IMG/VR virus record: IMGVR_UViG_3300047560_000921
Location: 124,001-188,000 of that record
Origin: a virus
Reading direction: 5' to 3' (one strand)
DNA: 64,000 nt
The notes beneath the pieces are model-generated. The model did not search any database and was not told the DNA's origin. It worked only from the letters and a program-made list of their open reading frames with translations. A program made the translations under genes and the position numbers. Positions 33,816 to 42,072 of the stretch are shown here, piece by piece. Position 1 is the first letter of the stretch. The number at the start of each line of letters is the position of its first letter.

Positions 33816-33822
33816 AATTTTG

Positions 33823-34926
33823 TTACAGAATGTTGGGGTTTACACCCACTTGAACTAGCCTGTTGCGTATGGTTTCTTCCATGCTGGCAGCGATTTCATC
33901 ATCTTCGCGCCACATGTCGTCGAAGTTTAAGTCAGCATTTTCTAGAATTCCTAACTTGGCAAATGTCTTAGTGATTCTAGGAGTTAACAAGCCAATGTCC
34001 TTGATGATAGGAACAATGCGGCTCATCATGTGCTTTTTGACTTTGTGGTAAGCAACGTTTTCTTTAATCTGACGGCCAACATCTTTCATGTCCAAGTGAT
34101 GGTCCAGGATTTCGTTAAAGTCTAAACGTGCATACAGCCACATAACACAAGCAATCAAATAGTCCTCGCGGTCCATTAGTTCTTGCGGGGTTAGGCTCTT
34201 ATAAAAGTCTTTAAGAATGTAACGTCCAAATGCAATATGTCTGGCTTCGTCCTGCATGATATAAGCTAACATACTTTTAGCCAATGGGTTAGAAGCATTG
34301 TCACGCATTAGTTGCATACTACCGATACCCCACCCTTCTGCTACAACGTGACTATTAAGGAACACTAAGTCCCACTTGTCGCTTTTAAACGCAATTTCAT
34401 ACATCTTCATCAAGCTACGCTGTACAGGACGTACCATGTCAATGCGGTGTGCAAACTTACCAAACGCTTCGATGTGACGACTTTCGTCAATGGCCTGTGT
34501 AGTAGCTAGCCACTTAGCATCATGATCTGGTGCGCTTTCGATAATCTTAGCCGCACTAATCATAGCACCTTGCTCACCGTGAATAAAGGCCCCAATCAAG
34601 TAAGCATTATAATCGTAGACAATATCGTCTCTAGTCTTTTGACTTAGCTTGCCCCATAGCTCAGTGCCATATAAAGGAACAATAGTTTCGTCAATACCCA
34701 TTGGATTGCGTGGGTCTGTTTCAATGGACCAATCAATTCTAGTTTGTGCGTCCCACTGCTCTCGCTTACTTTTTTCGTACAGTGCTAGCAGTTCTTTTCT
34801 ATGGTCGTTGTATTCCCAGCTGAAGTTGGTGGGACAGCCATTGGCAATTTCCCAGTTCATTTGATAGCCAGCAGGTAGCTGGCTTTGTGTTGTGTGTGGA
34901 CCCAATGGGTGCTGTCTGTTTGTCAT
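33823..34926 (-). CDS. Ferritin-like diiron protein (AurF/R2-like oxygenase)
   Basis: A 367-residue protein with two E-x2-H carboxylate/histidine motifs of a four-helix diiron site: GAFIHGEQGAM and AIDESRHIEAFG near 107-160, then HVVAEGWGIG and MQDEARHIAFGRY near 195-240. Such proteins use O2 for N-oxygenation, decarbonylation or radical generation. It is shorter than, and lacks the recognisable C-terminus of, ribonucleotide reductase R2, so AurF-like or R2-like oxidase is preferred. It lies 5 bases after the unknown 34932..35555 gene, with which it shares a promoter. Confidence 0.75.
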   Translation of the reverse strand: MTNRQHPLGPHTTQSQLPAGYQMNWEIANGCPTNFSWEYNDHRKELLALYEKSKREQWDAQTRIDWSIETDPRNPMGIDETIVPLYGTELWGKLSQKTRDDIVYDYNAYLIGAFIHGEQGAMISAAKIIESAPDHDAKWLATTQAIDESRHIEAFGKFAHRIDMVRPVQRSLMKMYEIAFKSDKWDLVFLNSHVVAEGWGIGSMQLMRDNASNPLAKSMLAYIMQDEARHIAFGRYILKDFYKSLTPQELMDREDYLIACVMWLYARLDFNEILDHHLDMKDVGRQIKENVAYHKVKKHMMSRIVPIIKDIGLLTPRITKTFAKLGILENADLNFDDMWREDDEIAASMEETIRNRLVQVGVNPNIL

Positions 34927-34931
34927 AGTGT

Positions 34932-35555
34932 TTAGTCGGGTAAAATTTGATCAGGTGGTAGTGTAACAGCCACAGGGCACATTGGACGATTCATATGCTC
35001 GATTACTGTATTGCCGTGTCTGGCTCCCCACATTTGTTGGCTAAGGAAATTAATAGCTACGTACCATGAACCCGCAGGATTGTTAACTACAGTCTTGATT
35101 TTCAAGTCGTCGTTTAGCATAATGCAAGTGGTAAATGGTAAAGTTTCCACTAATTCGTCGGCATCGTTGTATAACTCCAGCACCATGTCATCGCAGCCTG
35201 CAACAGGAATAAACAATGTTACACGTAAATGATGCCAAATCCTTAATTGCAGATTTGCACGTTGATTAGCTACATGTTGTTTAGTTTCTTTTGAAATTTC
35301 AACAATGGGGTAATCTTGCTGTGGTAATCCAAATATTTGGAAATATGCAGGATGGATAGTATTGTTGCCGGCTAGTAACTGTGCAGGTTCCCAGGATGTA
35401 AGAGAATAGTAAAATTCTTCAGGCTGGCGTGTTTTAAACACTGGCACTTCACTAAAGGTATTAGTTTCGATAGGCGTATGTACGTACAAATCAGCCATCA
35501 TTTGCTGAAATTCTGCTAATTTGTGTAAGGCAATTCTTCTATAGTTATTCTGCAT
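34932..35555 (-). CDS. Hypothetical protein co-transcribed with the diiron protein
   Basis: A 207-residue protein with beta-rich character in its middle (LQLRIWHHLRVTLFIPVAG, CDDMVLELYNDADELV) and a His/Arg/Trp-rich region. A cupin-like or hydroxylase-like jelly roll is possible but no metal-site pattern is clear. It is the first gene behind a strong sigma70 promoter and precedes the diiron oxygenase. Confidence 0.65.
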   Translation of the reverse strand: MQNNYRRIALHKLAEFQQMMADLYVHTPIETNTFSEVPVFKTRQPEEFYYSLTSWEPAQLLAGNNTIHPAYFQIFGLPQQDYPIVEISKETKQHVANQRANLQLRIWHHLRVTLFIPVAGCDDMVLELYNDADELVETLPFTTCIMLNDDLKIKTVVNNPAGSWYVAINFLSQQMWGARHGNTVIEHMNRPMCPVAVTLPPDQILPD

Positions 35556-35566
35556 GTTAAAATCCC

Positions 35567-35595
35567 ATTATATAGTATTTACCTGGATTCGTCAA
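35567..35595 (-). promoter_or_regulatory. Sigma70-type promoter with overlapping late-type core
   Basis: Minus strand: TTGACG (35590-35595), 17-base spacer, TATAAT (35567-35572), 11 bases before the ATG at 35555. The spacer contains TAAATAC (35575-35581), so an early and a late-type core occupy the same site. The -35 box overlaps the stop codon region of the 35592..35897 gene. Confidence 0.78.
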
Positions 35596-35897
35596 CTCTT
35601 TTTGGGCATTGGGTCTTCGCCTGTCATGTCCTGGCGTGCAAACCATAACTTGAACCATTCATCTGTACCTGGACGAATGTTATGTTGTTGTTGATACTGT
35701 GCTTTGTTTGGTATTTTAGGTATGCTTGCAGAATCGCGTTTTTCTGTAAGTTTGTCCATGATGCCTAACGTGTCAATGCCTGCGGATTTTTTAAGTTCTG
35801 CTAGCACACTAGGGTCAACATAAGCATCTGGAATAGAAGGATCGTCGCCTTGCAAACGGAAAGTATCACTGGTAATTTTGTATTGTTTCATAGTCAT
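35592..35897 (-). CDS. Hypothetical protein downstream of the B12 radical SAM gene
   Basis: A 101-residue polar protein with no recognised motif; it contains a Tyr/Gln/Pro-rich middle (IPNKAQYQQQHNIRPG) and a C-terminal DEWFKLWFARQDM. The ATG at 35897 is preferred to an in-frame start at 35939, which would lie inside the upstream gene. It begins 7 bases after the radical SAM stop. Confidence 0.6.
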   Translation of the reverse strand: MTMKQYKITSDTFRLQGDDPSIPDAYVDPSVLAELKKSAGIDTLGIMDKLTEKRDSASIPKIPNKAQYQQQHNIRPGTDEWFKLWFARQDMTGEDPMPKKS

Positions 35898-35904
35898 ATT
35901 TAAG

Positions 35905-37935
35905 TTACCATTGGCCTTTGGTGGTATACCTGTACACAAAACTAAAGTCCATATTCTTACGTTGCTCGAGTAACTCTAAATGTCGATCCCGTTCCTTGTC
36001 ATCGTAGATAACTTGTCCTGTACTACCAGGCACTGCTAAACGCCTAGCCCTGCTAGCCGCGACGCTGGTTGCAGTGGAAAAATCGTTGAAACTCCAAGCA
36101 TTGTCTGCTTGCGTAAACTTATAAGAAAAGTCAGCGGTCCACTGCCCTTGTTCGTCGATATCAAACTGTATGTTGGAAATAAAATTACTGCTCAAGTTCC
36201 AACCGAACTCCATGGAATCTTGTTGTGGATCAAACATTAAGTTTAACTTAAACGCACCCCTAGTTCTCCACAGTATACGCAATAATGGCCATACTTCATT
36301 GACTACCGAGTCGGCAAACGCACCTTGCCCTGTGCTACAGATATTAAAGTCAAACTGCTCAAATTCTATTTCTTTTACACTGTCATTGGCAAACGATAGT
36401 GTGTAAGACTTTTTAATGTTAGGGCGGCTAGTGTAATCGTGTTGATCCTTGTTTACTAAGTGTATAAGCAATATGTTAAAAATCTTTAAACGTATTAGCC
36501 TATGTACTTTACTGTTAGCATAATCGTTGGTGATCCAGTTGTTTTCAAAATAGTTTTTGGCAACATCAAATTTGCCCACTGCCTGCGCTATAATAGTGTC
36601 GGGCGGAATAATAAATCCCATGCCTGGTGCAATACTACTAATCTTGTTGTTTCTGTTACGCCATGCTAGTTGCATACTGTCATACAAGTCTTGTGGGCGT
36701 TCGGTAGGAAAACCAATAATCCAGTTAGTAAATGCTTCTACGCCTACGCTGGCACCGTCACGTAAGTTTTGCTCTATTTCGTCTACAGTAACACCCTTGT
36801 CCATGTCCCGCAGTACTTTATTGGAACCCGACTCGATACCATAGTTTAAACTAAAACATCCGGAGTCCGCTAAGTCCTTGTAATAGTCCAAGTCCATTCG
36901 GCCATCGCAACGAGCATATCCTGTCCAGTGTAGCTTCATACCACGTGCTACTACACCTTTGGCAAATGCTCTAAGCTCTTTAAGGTTGCCGTTAACTAGA
37001 CTGTCAATGAACCATATAACATCTGTGCCACGATTGTAGTATAAGTCTACTAGCTCTTCTATAATGTTCCTAGCCATTCTGCCGCGATATTTCCAGTAAT
37101 GTGTTTCGCTACAGAACACACATTTGGCTGTACACCCCCTGCTAATTTCAGCATTAACGCCATTGGGCATTGTATAATCAGTAACTGGGAAATGGCTATA
37201 ATCTGGGCTAGGCAAGCTGTCTAAGTCTAGTCGCTGGCCGTCAGTTTGTTTAAACCATACTGGACGAGGTTTGGCCACACCTGCTTCGATTTCTCCTAAG
37301 GCTTCCAATAACATTTTCTCGCCTTCACCGGATACAATGTAATCGTATTCCTTGGGTGGTTCCCAGTAGCTTTGGTGGCAACTAGGTCCACCAACCATTA
37401 TAATGACATCGGGCAGTCTGCGTTTAAGTTCTTGTGCCATCCACAAGCTGGCTTGTTCATTGCAGTAGTAAAGTGTAAGCCCTACTACAGTTGGATTAAT
37501 TGCAACAATTTTATCTACATATTGTTGCAGGAATGGTTCTACATGCGGTTTTAGTTCTTGCTCATAGTGTGGTGTGCGCCACTTCCAATCTCTATTACCG
37601 GCCCATGGATTATAATCAAGTCCCCATGAGCTATGGTCTTGGTAGGCTTTGGCATTCAAATCAAATGCATGAGTTTCAAAACCTGCGGCTTTGGTAATTG
37701 CAGCCAAACGTGCAACATTATATGGGGGAAAGTTGTGTGCCCATTCTGGTAACAGTAAAAATACTATACTAGTTTTTCTACTAATATAATTAATGTCTAC
37801 TGGAGTTAAGTTACTTTGTGGGACTGCCCTAGCATAGGGCATGATAGCTTCTAGTGCAAGCCTATGCTTTTCGTCATAGTCTTCTTCTACTCGTTTAACG
37901 GGATTTAGGTTTCGAATCTCAAAGAGTTTTTTCAT
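35905..37935 (-). CDS. B12-binding-type radical SAM protein
   Basis: A 676-residue protein. The N-terminal part (about 60-225) looks like a cobalamin-binding Rossmann domain (VVGLTLYYCNEQASLW, IIMVGGPSCHQS, DYIVSGEGEKML); the core has CTAKCVFC near residue 268 and a radical SAM barrel. B12 radical SAM enzymes include methylases and ring-forming enzymes; no substrate is evident. The C-terminal 200 residues have no recognised domain. An inverted repeat (AGTGATA/TATCACT) lies immediately before its ATG. It is well separated from the seven-gene array and is a different subfamily. Confidence 0.85.
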   Translation of the reverse strand: MKKLFEIRNLNPVKRVEEDYDEKHRLALEAIMPYARAVPQSNLTPVDINYISRKTSIVFLLLPEWAHNFPPYNVARLAAITKAAGFETHAFDLNAKAYQDHSSWGLDYNPWAGNRDWKWRTPHYEQELKPHVEPFLQQYVDKIVAINPTVVGLTLYYCNEQASLWMAQELKRRLPDVIIMVGGPSCHQSYWEPPKEYDYIVSGEGEKMLLEALGEIEAGVAKPRPVWFKQTDGQRLDLDSLPSPDYSHFPVTDYTMPNGVNAEISRGCTAKCVFCSETHYWKYRGRMARNIIEELVDLYYNRGTDVIWFIDSLVNGNLKELRAFAKGVVARGMKLHWTGYARCDGRMDLDYYKDLADSGCFSLNYGIESGSNKVLRDMDKGVTVDEIEQNLRDGASVGVEAFTNWIIGFPTERPQDLYDSMQLAWRNRNNKISSIAPGMGFIIPPDTIIAQAVGKFDVAKNYFENNWITNDYANSKVHRLIRLKIFNILLIHLVNKDQHDYTSRPNIKKSYTLSFANDSVKEIEFEQFDFNICSTGQGAFADSVVNEVWPLLRILWRTRGAFKLNLMFDPQQDSMEFGWNLSSNFISNIQFDIDEQGQWTADFSYKFTQADNAWSFNDFSTATSVAASRARRLAVPGSTGQVIYDDKERDRHLELLEQRKNMDFSFVYRYTTKGQW

Positions 37936-37960
37936 AGTGATACATTATATATCACTATAA

Positions 37961-38935
37961 TCACTTGCGAATTGTACGAACCTTACTAACTTTCTTAACC
38001 GGATCTTTATGAACAACTTTCTTTACCTTGTGCGTAATTGGATCACGTTGGTAAACAAAGTAATGCTCGCCATGTTTAACAGGAACACCCAGTGTTACGT
38101 CTCTGCCCATATACTTGGCTTCGTCTAAGCCCTCTTCTTTTTCTACGAAATGATTACCGTCACCGTCTAGTTGAATAATCTCGTCAATGAAGTCTTTTGC
38201 ATTAGTAATAAACTCATCATAGTCAGTGACATTAGTCATGTCTGTCTTGGTATACACCATACCGTCTAAGGAATATTCTACATCAGTAAATTCGCCAGGG
38301 AATATGAATACTGAACCTTTACGGACACGCCCTTTGTCATGGAATACAAAGTGAGCTTGCCTTGCACCGCTGTCCCCGTCATCTTCGTCCCCGTCATCAC
38401 CTGGGGCAAATTCATTTAATGAACTTTCTGCACCTTCATCGAACACACGGCCACCAAAACCTCTAGCAGGTTCACGAGTGTCAGGCACACCTGCTCTGCT
38501 TGGTCGTTTACCTGGATTAGCATCCTTCCACTTCTGGACTCGTTGTTTTTGTGCAGGAGTAAGTTCGTCAGGTGATACACGGGTACCATCGTCCCACTCC
38601 CATTTACCACGCTTGTTATTGAAGCTAAGACCTTCCGCCACACCTTTTTTGGCAAAGCCGCTATTGTGGAAACTACCTTCAATAAACCATTCGCAGTCGT
38701 CATCGTTTACTTTGACATTAAGCACGTGAACACTGTAGCCTTGATCTTCTAACCATGATTGCGCTTCTTGGATCATGTGTTGTTTAGACACAGCACCGCT
38801 GACATCTAAATCGTTCCACCAGCCATCGCCTACTAAGTCAGTCATTTGGTCGTCAGTGTACCAACGTCCTGATTCACCGTTACCCGGTGCAAATTCGTTT
38901 AAGTTTCGTTTTTGTGAAAATTCTCTATAGCGCAT
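37961..38935 (-). CDS. Tagged acidic protein with duplicated NEFAPG motif (MRYREF)
   Basis: A 324-residue acidic protein starting MRYREFSQKRNLNEFAPG, where L-N-E could be the cleavage site. The segment LNEFAPG occurs again near residue 175, followed by an Asp/Gly-rich run. The C-terminus is basic (KVVHKDPVKKVSKVRTIRK). It looks modular: two NEFAPG-led units then a basic tail that might touch DNA. A terminator/late promoter composite precedes it. Confidence 0.72.
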   Translation of the reverse strand: MRYREFSQKRNLNEFAPGNGESGRWYTDDQMTDLVGDGWWNDLDVSGAVSKQHMIQEAQSWLEDQGYSVHVLNVKVNDDDCEWFIEGSFHNSGFAKKGVAEGLSFNNKRGKWEWDDGTRVSPDELTPAQKQRVQKWKDANPGKRPSRAGVPDTREPARGFGGRVFDEGAESSLNEFAPGDDGDEDDGDSGARQAHFVFHDKGRVRKGSVFIFPGEFTDVEYSLDGMVYTKTDMTNVTDYDEFITNAKDFIDEIIQLDGDGNHFVEKEEGLDEAKYMGRDVTLGVPVKHGEHYFVYQRDPITHKVKKVVHKDPVKKVSKVRTIRK

Positions 38936-38938
38936 ATG

Positions 38939-38969
38939 AAAAAACCCTTGATATTTTATTTATCAAGGG
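38939..38969 (-). terminator. Terminator with embedded late promoter core
   Basis: A 9-base perfect stem CCCTTGATA/TATCAAGGG (38945-38953 and 38961-38969) with a 7-base loop is followed on the minus strand by TTTTTT, a good rho-independent terminator for the small 38992..39210 gene. The minus-strand arm and loop contain GATAAATAA (38956-38964), one base from the T4 late core. A transcript starting there would lack part of the stem. Confidence 0.82.
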
Positions 38970-38991
38970 TTAAGGGGTGAGCAGTTAGCTA

Positions 38992-39210
38992 TTACTTGCT
39001 GAATACTGCACGGGCGCTTTGCATAGCAAGGTCTTGCCAAGGCTTGTAAAAAGCATTTACTTTGTCTTGGTCATAGTGCTTGGTGAATTCGCCAGCTACA
39101 CGCTTGGCAACTGTAGATTGAGCTTCTACGATAGTTTTTGTGAATTCGAAAGCAGCCTTGTTAACGTCTGTAACGAAAGCGGTTGTTGTTTCTTTGAATA
39201 AGTCTTGCAT
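38992..39210 (-). CDS. Phasin-like small amphipathic helical protein
   Basis: A 72-residue protein, apparently one long amphipathic helix (VNKAAFEFTKTIVEAQSTV, AFYKPWQDLAMQSARAVF) resembling the phasin pattern of granule-surface proteins. Phasins coat polyhydroxyalkanoate granules; here it might bind host granules, membranes or lipids. The match is compositional. AGGAG lies 9 bases before the ATG, and the leader is long and structured. The gene is monocistronic between a promoter region and a strong terminator, which suggests high expression. Confidence 0.65.
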   Translation of the reverse strand: MQDLFKETTTAFVTDVNKAAFEFTKTIVEAQSTVAKRVAGEFTKHYDQDKVNAFYKPWQDLAMQSARAVFSK

Positions 39211-39389
39211 AATATTTCTCCTAAAAAGCGAGGTTAATTTGGAACCCTATCATTAGGCGTTCCGTGTACTAGCAGTACATTCTGTAGTATAACATTATTT
39301 ATGTTGCAGTGCAACAAGATTTCACATCTTTTTCTAGTGAGTTGATACTAATCCAATTTTTTAGGTAAATATTGGAATAGGAGAATAAC
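39211..39389. promoter_or_regulatory. Divergent control region with three hairpins
   Basis: This 179-base gap is the longest in the window. Minus strand: a late-type CATAAATAA core near 39294-39302 (and TATACT near 39287-39292) precedes a leader of about 75 bases that holds the inverted repeats TGTACT/AGTACA (39262-39276) and GGAAC-CCTA/TAGG-GTTCC (39241-39263), then AGGAG. GTTGCA/TGCAAC lies near 39303-39315. Plus strand: TTGATA, a GGTAAATATTGG late-like box (39364-39375) and AGGAG precede the 39390 gene. The hairpins may control translation or stabilise the phasin-like mRNA. Confidence 0.6.
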
Positions 39390-40403
39390 ATGGCAGATAT
39401 ACCATTAACCAATTTAGACAATACACTTTATTACGATGCCAATGGCCTGATCTGCCAACGTGTGGGCATTAGCGGCGGGTCAGTAAGCATCACCGGCCCC
39501 GTGACAATTCCAGGAACTGTAACCGTACAAAGCTCACCTTCTGATCCTGTGCATGTTCACTTAACTGAAATGGGTGCAGTTGATTTAACAGCCGCAACAG
39601 CATTACCTATTAGCAGAACAACAGCACCAAACAGCACAACAAATAGACTTTACGTTAGTCAAGAAACAGATGCAGTTCTAGCAGATAGTAACTATTTCTT
39701 CAACGTTGCAAGGAACAAGATTCCGGGACATAAAGTCGTTGTACGCAATGCGTTTAACCCTAGTGTGCCACAAGACACTGAAACATCAGTTTGGGTAGAA
39801 GGCGGCATCTACCCTCACGGTGCTTGGACAACAGCACAGAAACTATACGTAATTTCCACAAGTGCCGCAGACACAGGACAAAGCATTTATATCGAAGGCT
39901 TAGATGCCAACTACAATATTCAAACAGAAATTGTCACTACCAGTGGCTTAACTGCGGTATCTACTACTAAAAACTTCTTAAGAATCTACACTGCTACTGT
40001 GGTTAGTGCAAGTAGCAACAGTGCTAATGCAGGCGAAATTACATTCCGTTTAGGTAGCGGTACCGGCACTGTGGTAGCACATATACGCACAGGCTTTGGT
40101 GTTACTAAGCTAAGTCAATATACTGTACCTGCAGGAAAGACTGCTTATATTATCTACGGTGCGGCAACTAGCTTCCGCGGCGGCTCAGGCAACATTGGTA
40201 GCCAAATCCGTATGATGGTTAGACCATACGGCGGCTCGTTTATTATGGCTTATATTGCTGAAGTAGTTAACGGGCAGTATCGTGATGACTTTACTGCACC
40301 AATGGAAGTACCTGCAAAGGCTGACATTGATGTTCGTTGTATGGCTGACAGCAACGGCAGTGTGTTCAGCGCAACCTACGAAATCATTCTTATAGACAAT
40401 TGA
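39390..40403 (+). CDS. Virion structural / fibre-like protein
   Basis: A 337-residue beta-rich protein with low-complexity Gly/Ser/Thr segments (GGSVSITGPVTIPGTVTVQ near 29-47) and later strands (GEITFRLGSGTGTVVAHIR). Phage adhesin or capsid-decoration proteins look like this; no specific family is recognised. It is a single plus-strand gene with an AGGAG site 8 bases before the ATG, ending in a 14-base tail-to-tail overlap with the UV endonuclease gene. Confidence 0.72.
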   Translation: MADIPLTNLDNTLYYDANGLICQRVGISGGSVSITGPVTIPGTVTVQSSPSDPVHVHLTEMGAVDLTAATALPISRTTAPNSTTNRLYVSQETDAVLADSNYFFNVARNKIPGHKVVVRNAFNPSVPQDTETSVWVEGGIYPHGAWTTAQKLYVISTSAADTGQSIYIEGLDANYNIQTEIVTTSGLTAVSTTKNFLRIYTATVVSASSNSANAGEITFRLGSGTGTVVAHIRTGFGVTKLSQYTVPAGKTAYIIYGAATSFRGGSGNIGSQIRMMVRPYGGSFIMAYIAEVVNGQYRDDFTAPMEVPAKADIDVRCMADSNGSVFSATYEIILIDN

Positions 40404-41403
40404 TCAGCGACTGGACAGCAAGGTTCTTACCCTTGCTTTCGCACATAATATCAAATTGCTCATTAAAGCTCAGAGCCCAGCGGTTAACTGCATTGTTCCA
40501 GTAAAAGTCGCTGTGTGCTCTGAGCTTTTGCTTTTTGTAACCTTGTGCCAGCAATGACGCATGGTCGGGCAGTGTTTCTGCACAATGGTCTACAAGATAA
40601 TCTTCCCTACTAACACTATAATGGCAAGTAGGCCGAACGCCACGCCACGAATCAATAACCCGTTGAACCCGAATATCGTCCGGCTGTATGTATTCCCCTT
40701 CTCTAACCCAGTGGTGATGTACATCCATGACAATAGGGAGAATATCACTAAGCTCAAGGCAGTCTGAAAGTCCATAACTTATTTCTTCGTTTTCGATTGT
40801 AATACAGTTTCTTGCTTCTGGCGATAGTTGTTGGTAGGCACGGCGGATACCTTCTGTACCGGCTCGACCCGAGATGTGGACGTTGATTTTGAAATCCTGA
40901 AAGGATTTGCCGTAACCCATGTAACGGGCCATATCCGCATGATACTCAAACTCCTCAATACTACGTTGTACAATTACATCAGATGCGCTAGCCAAGACAC
41001 AAAATTGACCGGGATGAAAACTAAGGCGTAGATTATTAGCCCTAGCACTGCTACCAATGTTATGAAAAACTCGCTCAAGATAATCCACAACATCAGGACG
41101 GCGCCAAAAATAGCACCAGCTAGGCTCGGTATAAGCAGGCAGGATATCACTGCTAAGGCGCACCATACGAAGGTTCGGTTCAAGACTGCCTACTCTTTCT
41201 ACTAGAAGTTTAGTTGCATTGAGGTTCTGGACCATCAGGTCCCAGAGCTTTTGTTCAGCCACTGACTTAGTTTGTCTATTTAACCAACTGATTGTAGTTG
41301 TGCCAGTATTATATTTTTTAGCATCATCCTTGGGCTTGATGCCATCAACTTGGCCTGCATGGTCAATCCACTTGCAGGCAAAACCGATTTTATTTTGTGT
41401 CAT
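40390..41403 (-). CDS. uvsE: UV damage endonuclease UvdE/UvsE
   Basis: A 337-residue TIM-barrel repair enzyme that nicks DNA 5' of UV photoproducts. Family landmarks are RLSSDILP near 80, LRLSFHPGQFCVLAS near 124-138, KINVHISGRAGT, TIENEE near 200 and VMDVHHHW near 222; the His and Glu residues bind the metal cluster. The ATG at 41403 is used; a longer frame runs to 41478 within the upstream gene. It overlaps that gene by 14 bases and shares its promoter. UV repair suits a phage of sunlit water. Confidence 0.92.
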   Translation of the reverse strand: MTQNKIGFACKWIDHAGQVDGIKPKDDAKKYNTGTTTISWLNRQTKSVAEQKLWDLMVQNLNATKLLVERVGSLEPNLRMVRLSSDILPAYTEPSWCYFWRRPDVVDYLERVFHNIGSSARANNLRLSFHPGQFCVLASASDVIVQRSIEEFEYHADMARYMGYGKSFQDFKINVHISGRAGTEGIRRAYQQLSPEARNCITIENEEISYGLSDCLELSDILPIVMDVHHHWVREGEYIQPDDIRVQRVIDSWRGVRPTCHYSVSREDYLVDHCAETLPDHASLLAQGYKKQKLRAHSDFYWNNAVNRWALSFNEQFDIMCESKGKNLAVQSLINCL

Positions 41404-41767
41404 TTTTTGTAACAACTTTCCAAGAGCCCCAACAATGTTTGACGCCCTCACTCTTAACAATCCAATCAATAGTAACAATAGCCAACTTTACGTTATCGCA
41501 ATTGAACTCAATGGTAAGTGGCACGTTGACTTTTACAGGCCGACTAAACTTCAAATCCATTTTTGCACTTAATGCATACTTGATGTCTTTAAAGTATTCT
41601 TGTTCTGTAAATTTGCTCCACACTAACCATTGGGGTAGTTTGCTGATAATAAAGCCGCCTTGCACTACACCGTGAACTACGTGAATTTCCTGGTCGTCAC
41701 CGCTGATACGTGCAAAGTCCTGCACTTGCTCTAGCGTAAAACAGTCCGTGGCAATAAATGTAGTCAT
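41390..41767 (-). CDS. MaoC-like hotdog-fold protein
   Basis: A 125-residue protein resembling MaoC/(R)-hydratase proteins: VQDFARISGDDQEIHV near 16-31 (family FAxxSGDxNxxH) and GVVQGGFIISKLPQ near 34-47, then strands of a hotdog fold. Members hydrate enoyl-CoA/ACP or bind acyl chains. One would be a lipid-related partner for the desaturase, but this is inference. Its promoter places TATAAT 5 bases before the ATG. Confidence 0.6.
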   Translation of the reverse strand: MTTFIATDCFTLEQVQDFARISGDDQEIHVVHGVVQGGFIISKLPQWLVWSKFTEQEYFKDIKYALSAKMDLKFSRPVKVNVPLTIEFNCDNVKLAIVTIDWIVKSEGVKHCWGSWKVVTKNDTK

Positions 41768-41772
41768 GCTGT

Positions 41773-41801
41773 ATTATACACTATTTTTGAATATTAGTCA
41801 A
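41773..41801 (-). promoter_or_regulatory. Sigma70-type promoter, leaderless
   Basis: Minus strand: TTGACT (41796-41801), 17-base spacer, TATAAT (41773-41778), 5 bases (ACAGC), ATG of the MaoC-like gene. The layout from -10 box to ATG is nearly identical to that at 999-1032. The -35 box overlaps the stop codon of the upstream gene. Confidence 0.8.
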
Positions 41802-42072
41802 TAATGGTAATAGCTGTAACATTCATAATTTTGAAACTACGCCATTCCAATTTATCAGTACACCAAACGCTGAACACATTTGGATTTTTGGCTTTCGTTC
41901 CCTTGCTTTCCACAATGGGAAAACTACCTTCTTTTAGAGTACAAGGCATTACTCGTTGTGTACCGTCTACTTTGGTAAAAGTAACTTCGCAGTGGTTAAC
42001 TCTTAGCAAGTCGCCAATGGTTTCGGTACGTTGTTCTAGTGTGTCTGCTTCTGTAAATTCAATGGTAATCAT
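41794..42072 (-). CDS. SH3-barrel (DUF2693-like) phage protein
   Basis: A 92-residue protein with the DUF2693 pattern: CEVTFTKVDGTQRVMPCTLKEG near residues 33-54 (in parts: VTFTKVDGTQRVMPCTL) and VWCTDKLEWRSFKIMNVT near the end. This is a common T4-like phage protein with an SH3-like barrel and no firm function. It overlaps the 42069..42434 gene by 4 bases. Confidence 0.75.
   Translation of the reverse strand: MITIEFTEADTLEQRTETIGDLLRVNHCEVTFTKVDGTQRVMPCTLKEGSFPIVESKGTKAKNPNVFSVWCTDKLEWRSFKIMNVTAITIID

Noticed and set aside
33823-34926. Ribonucleotide reductase R2 subunit
   Set aside because: The diiron motifs fit the ferritin-like superfamily, but no R1 partner lies nearby and the R2 C-terminal pattern is not seen; an oxygenase-like call is safer.
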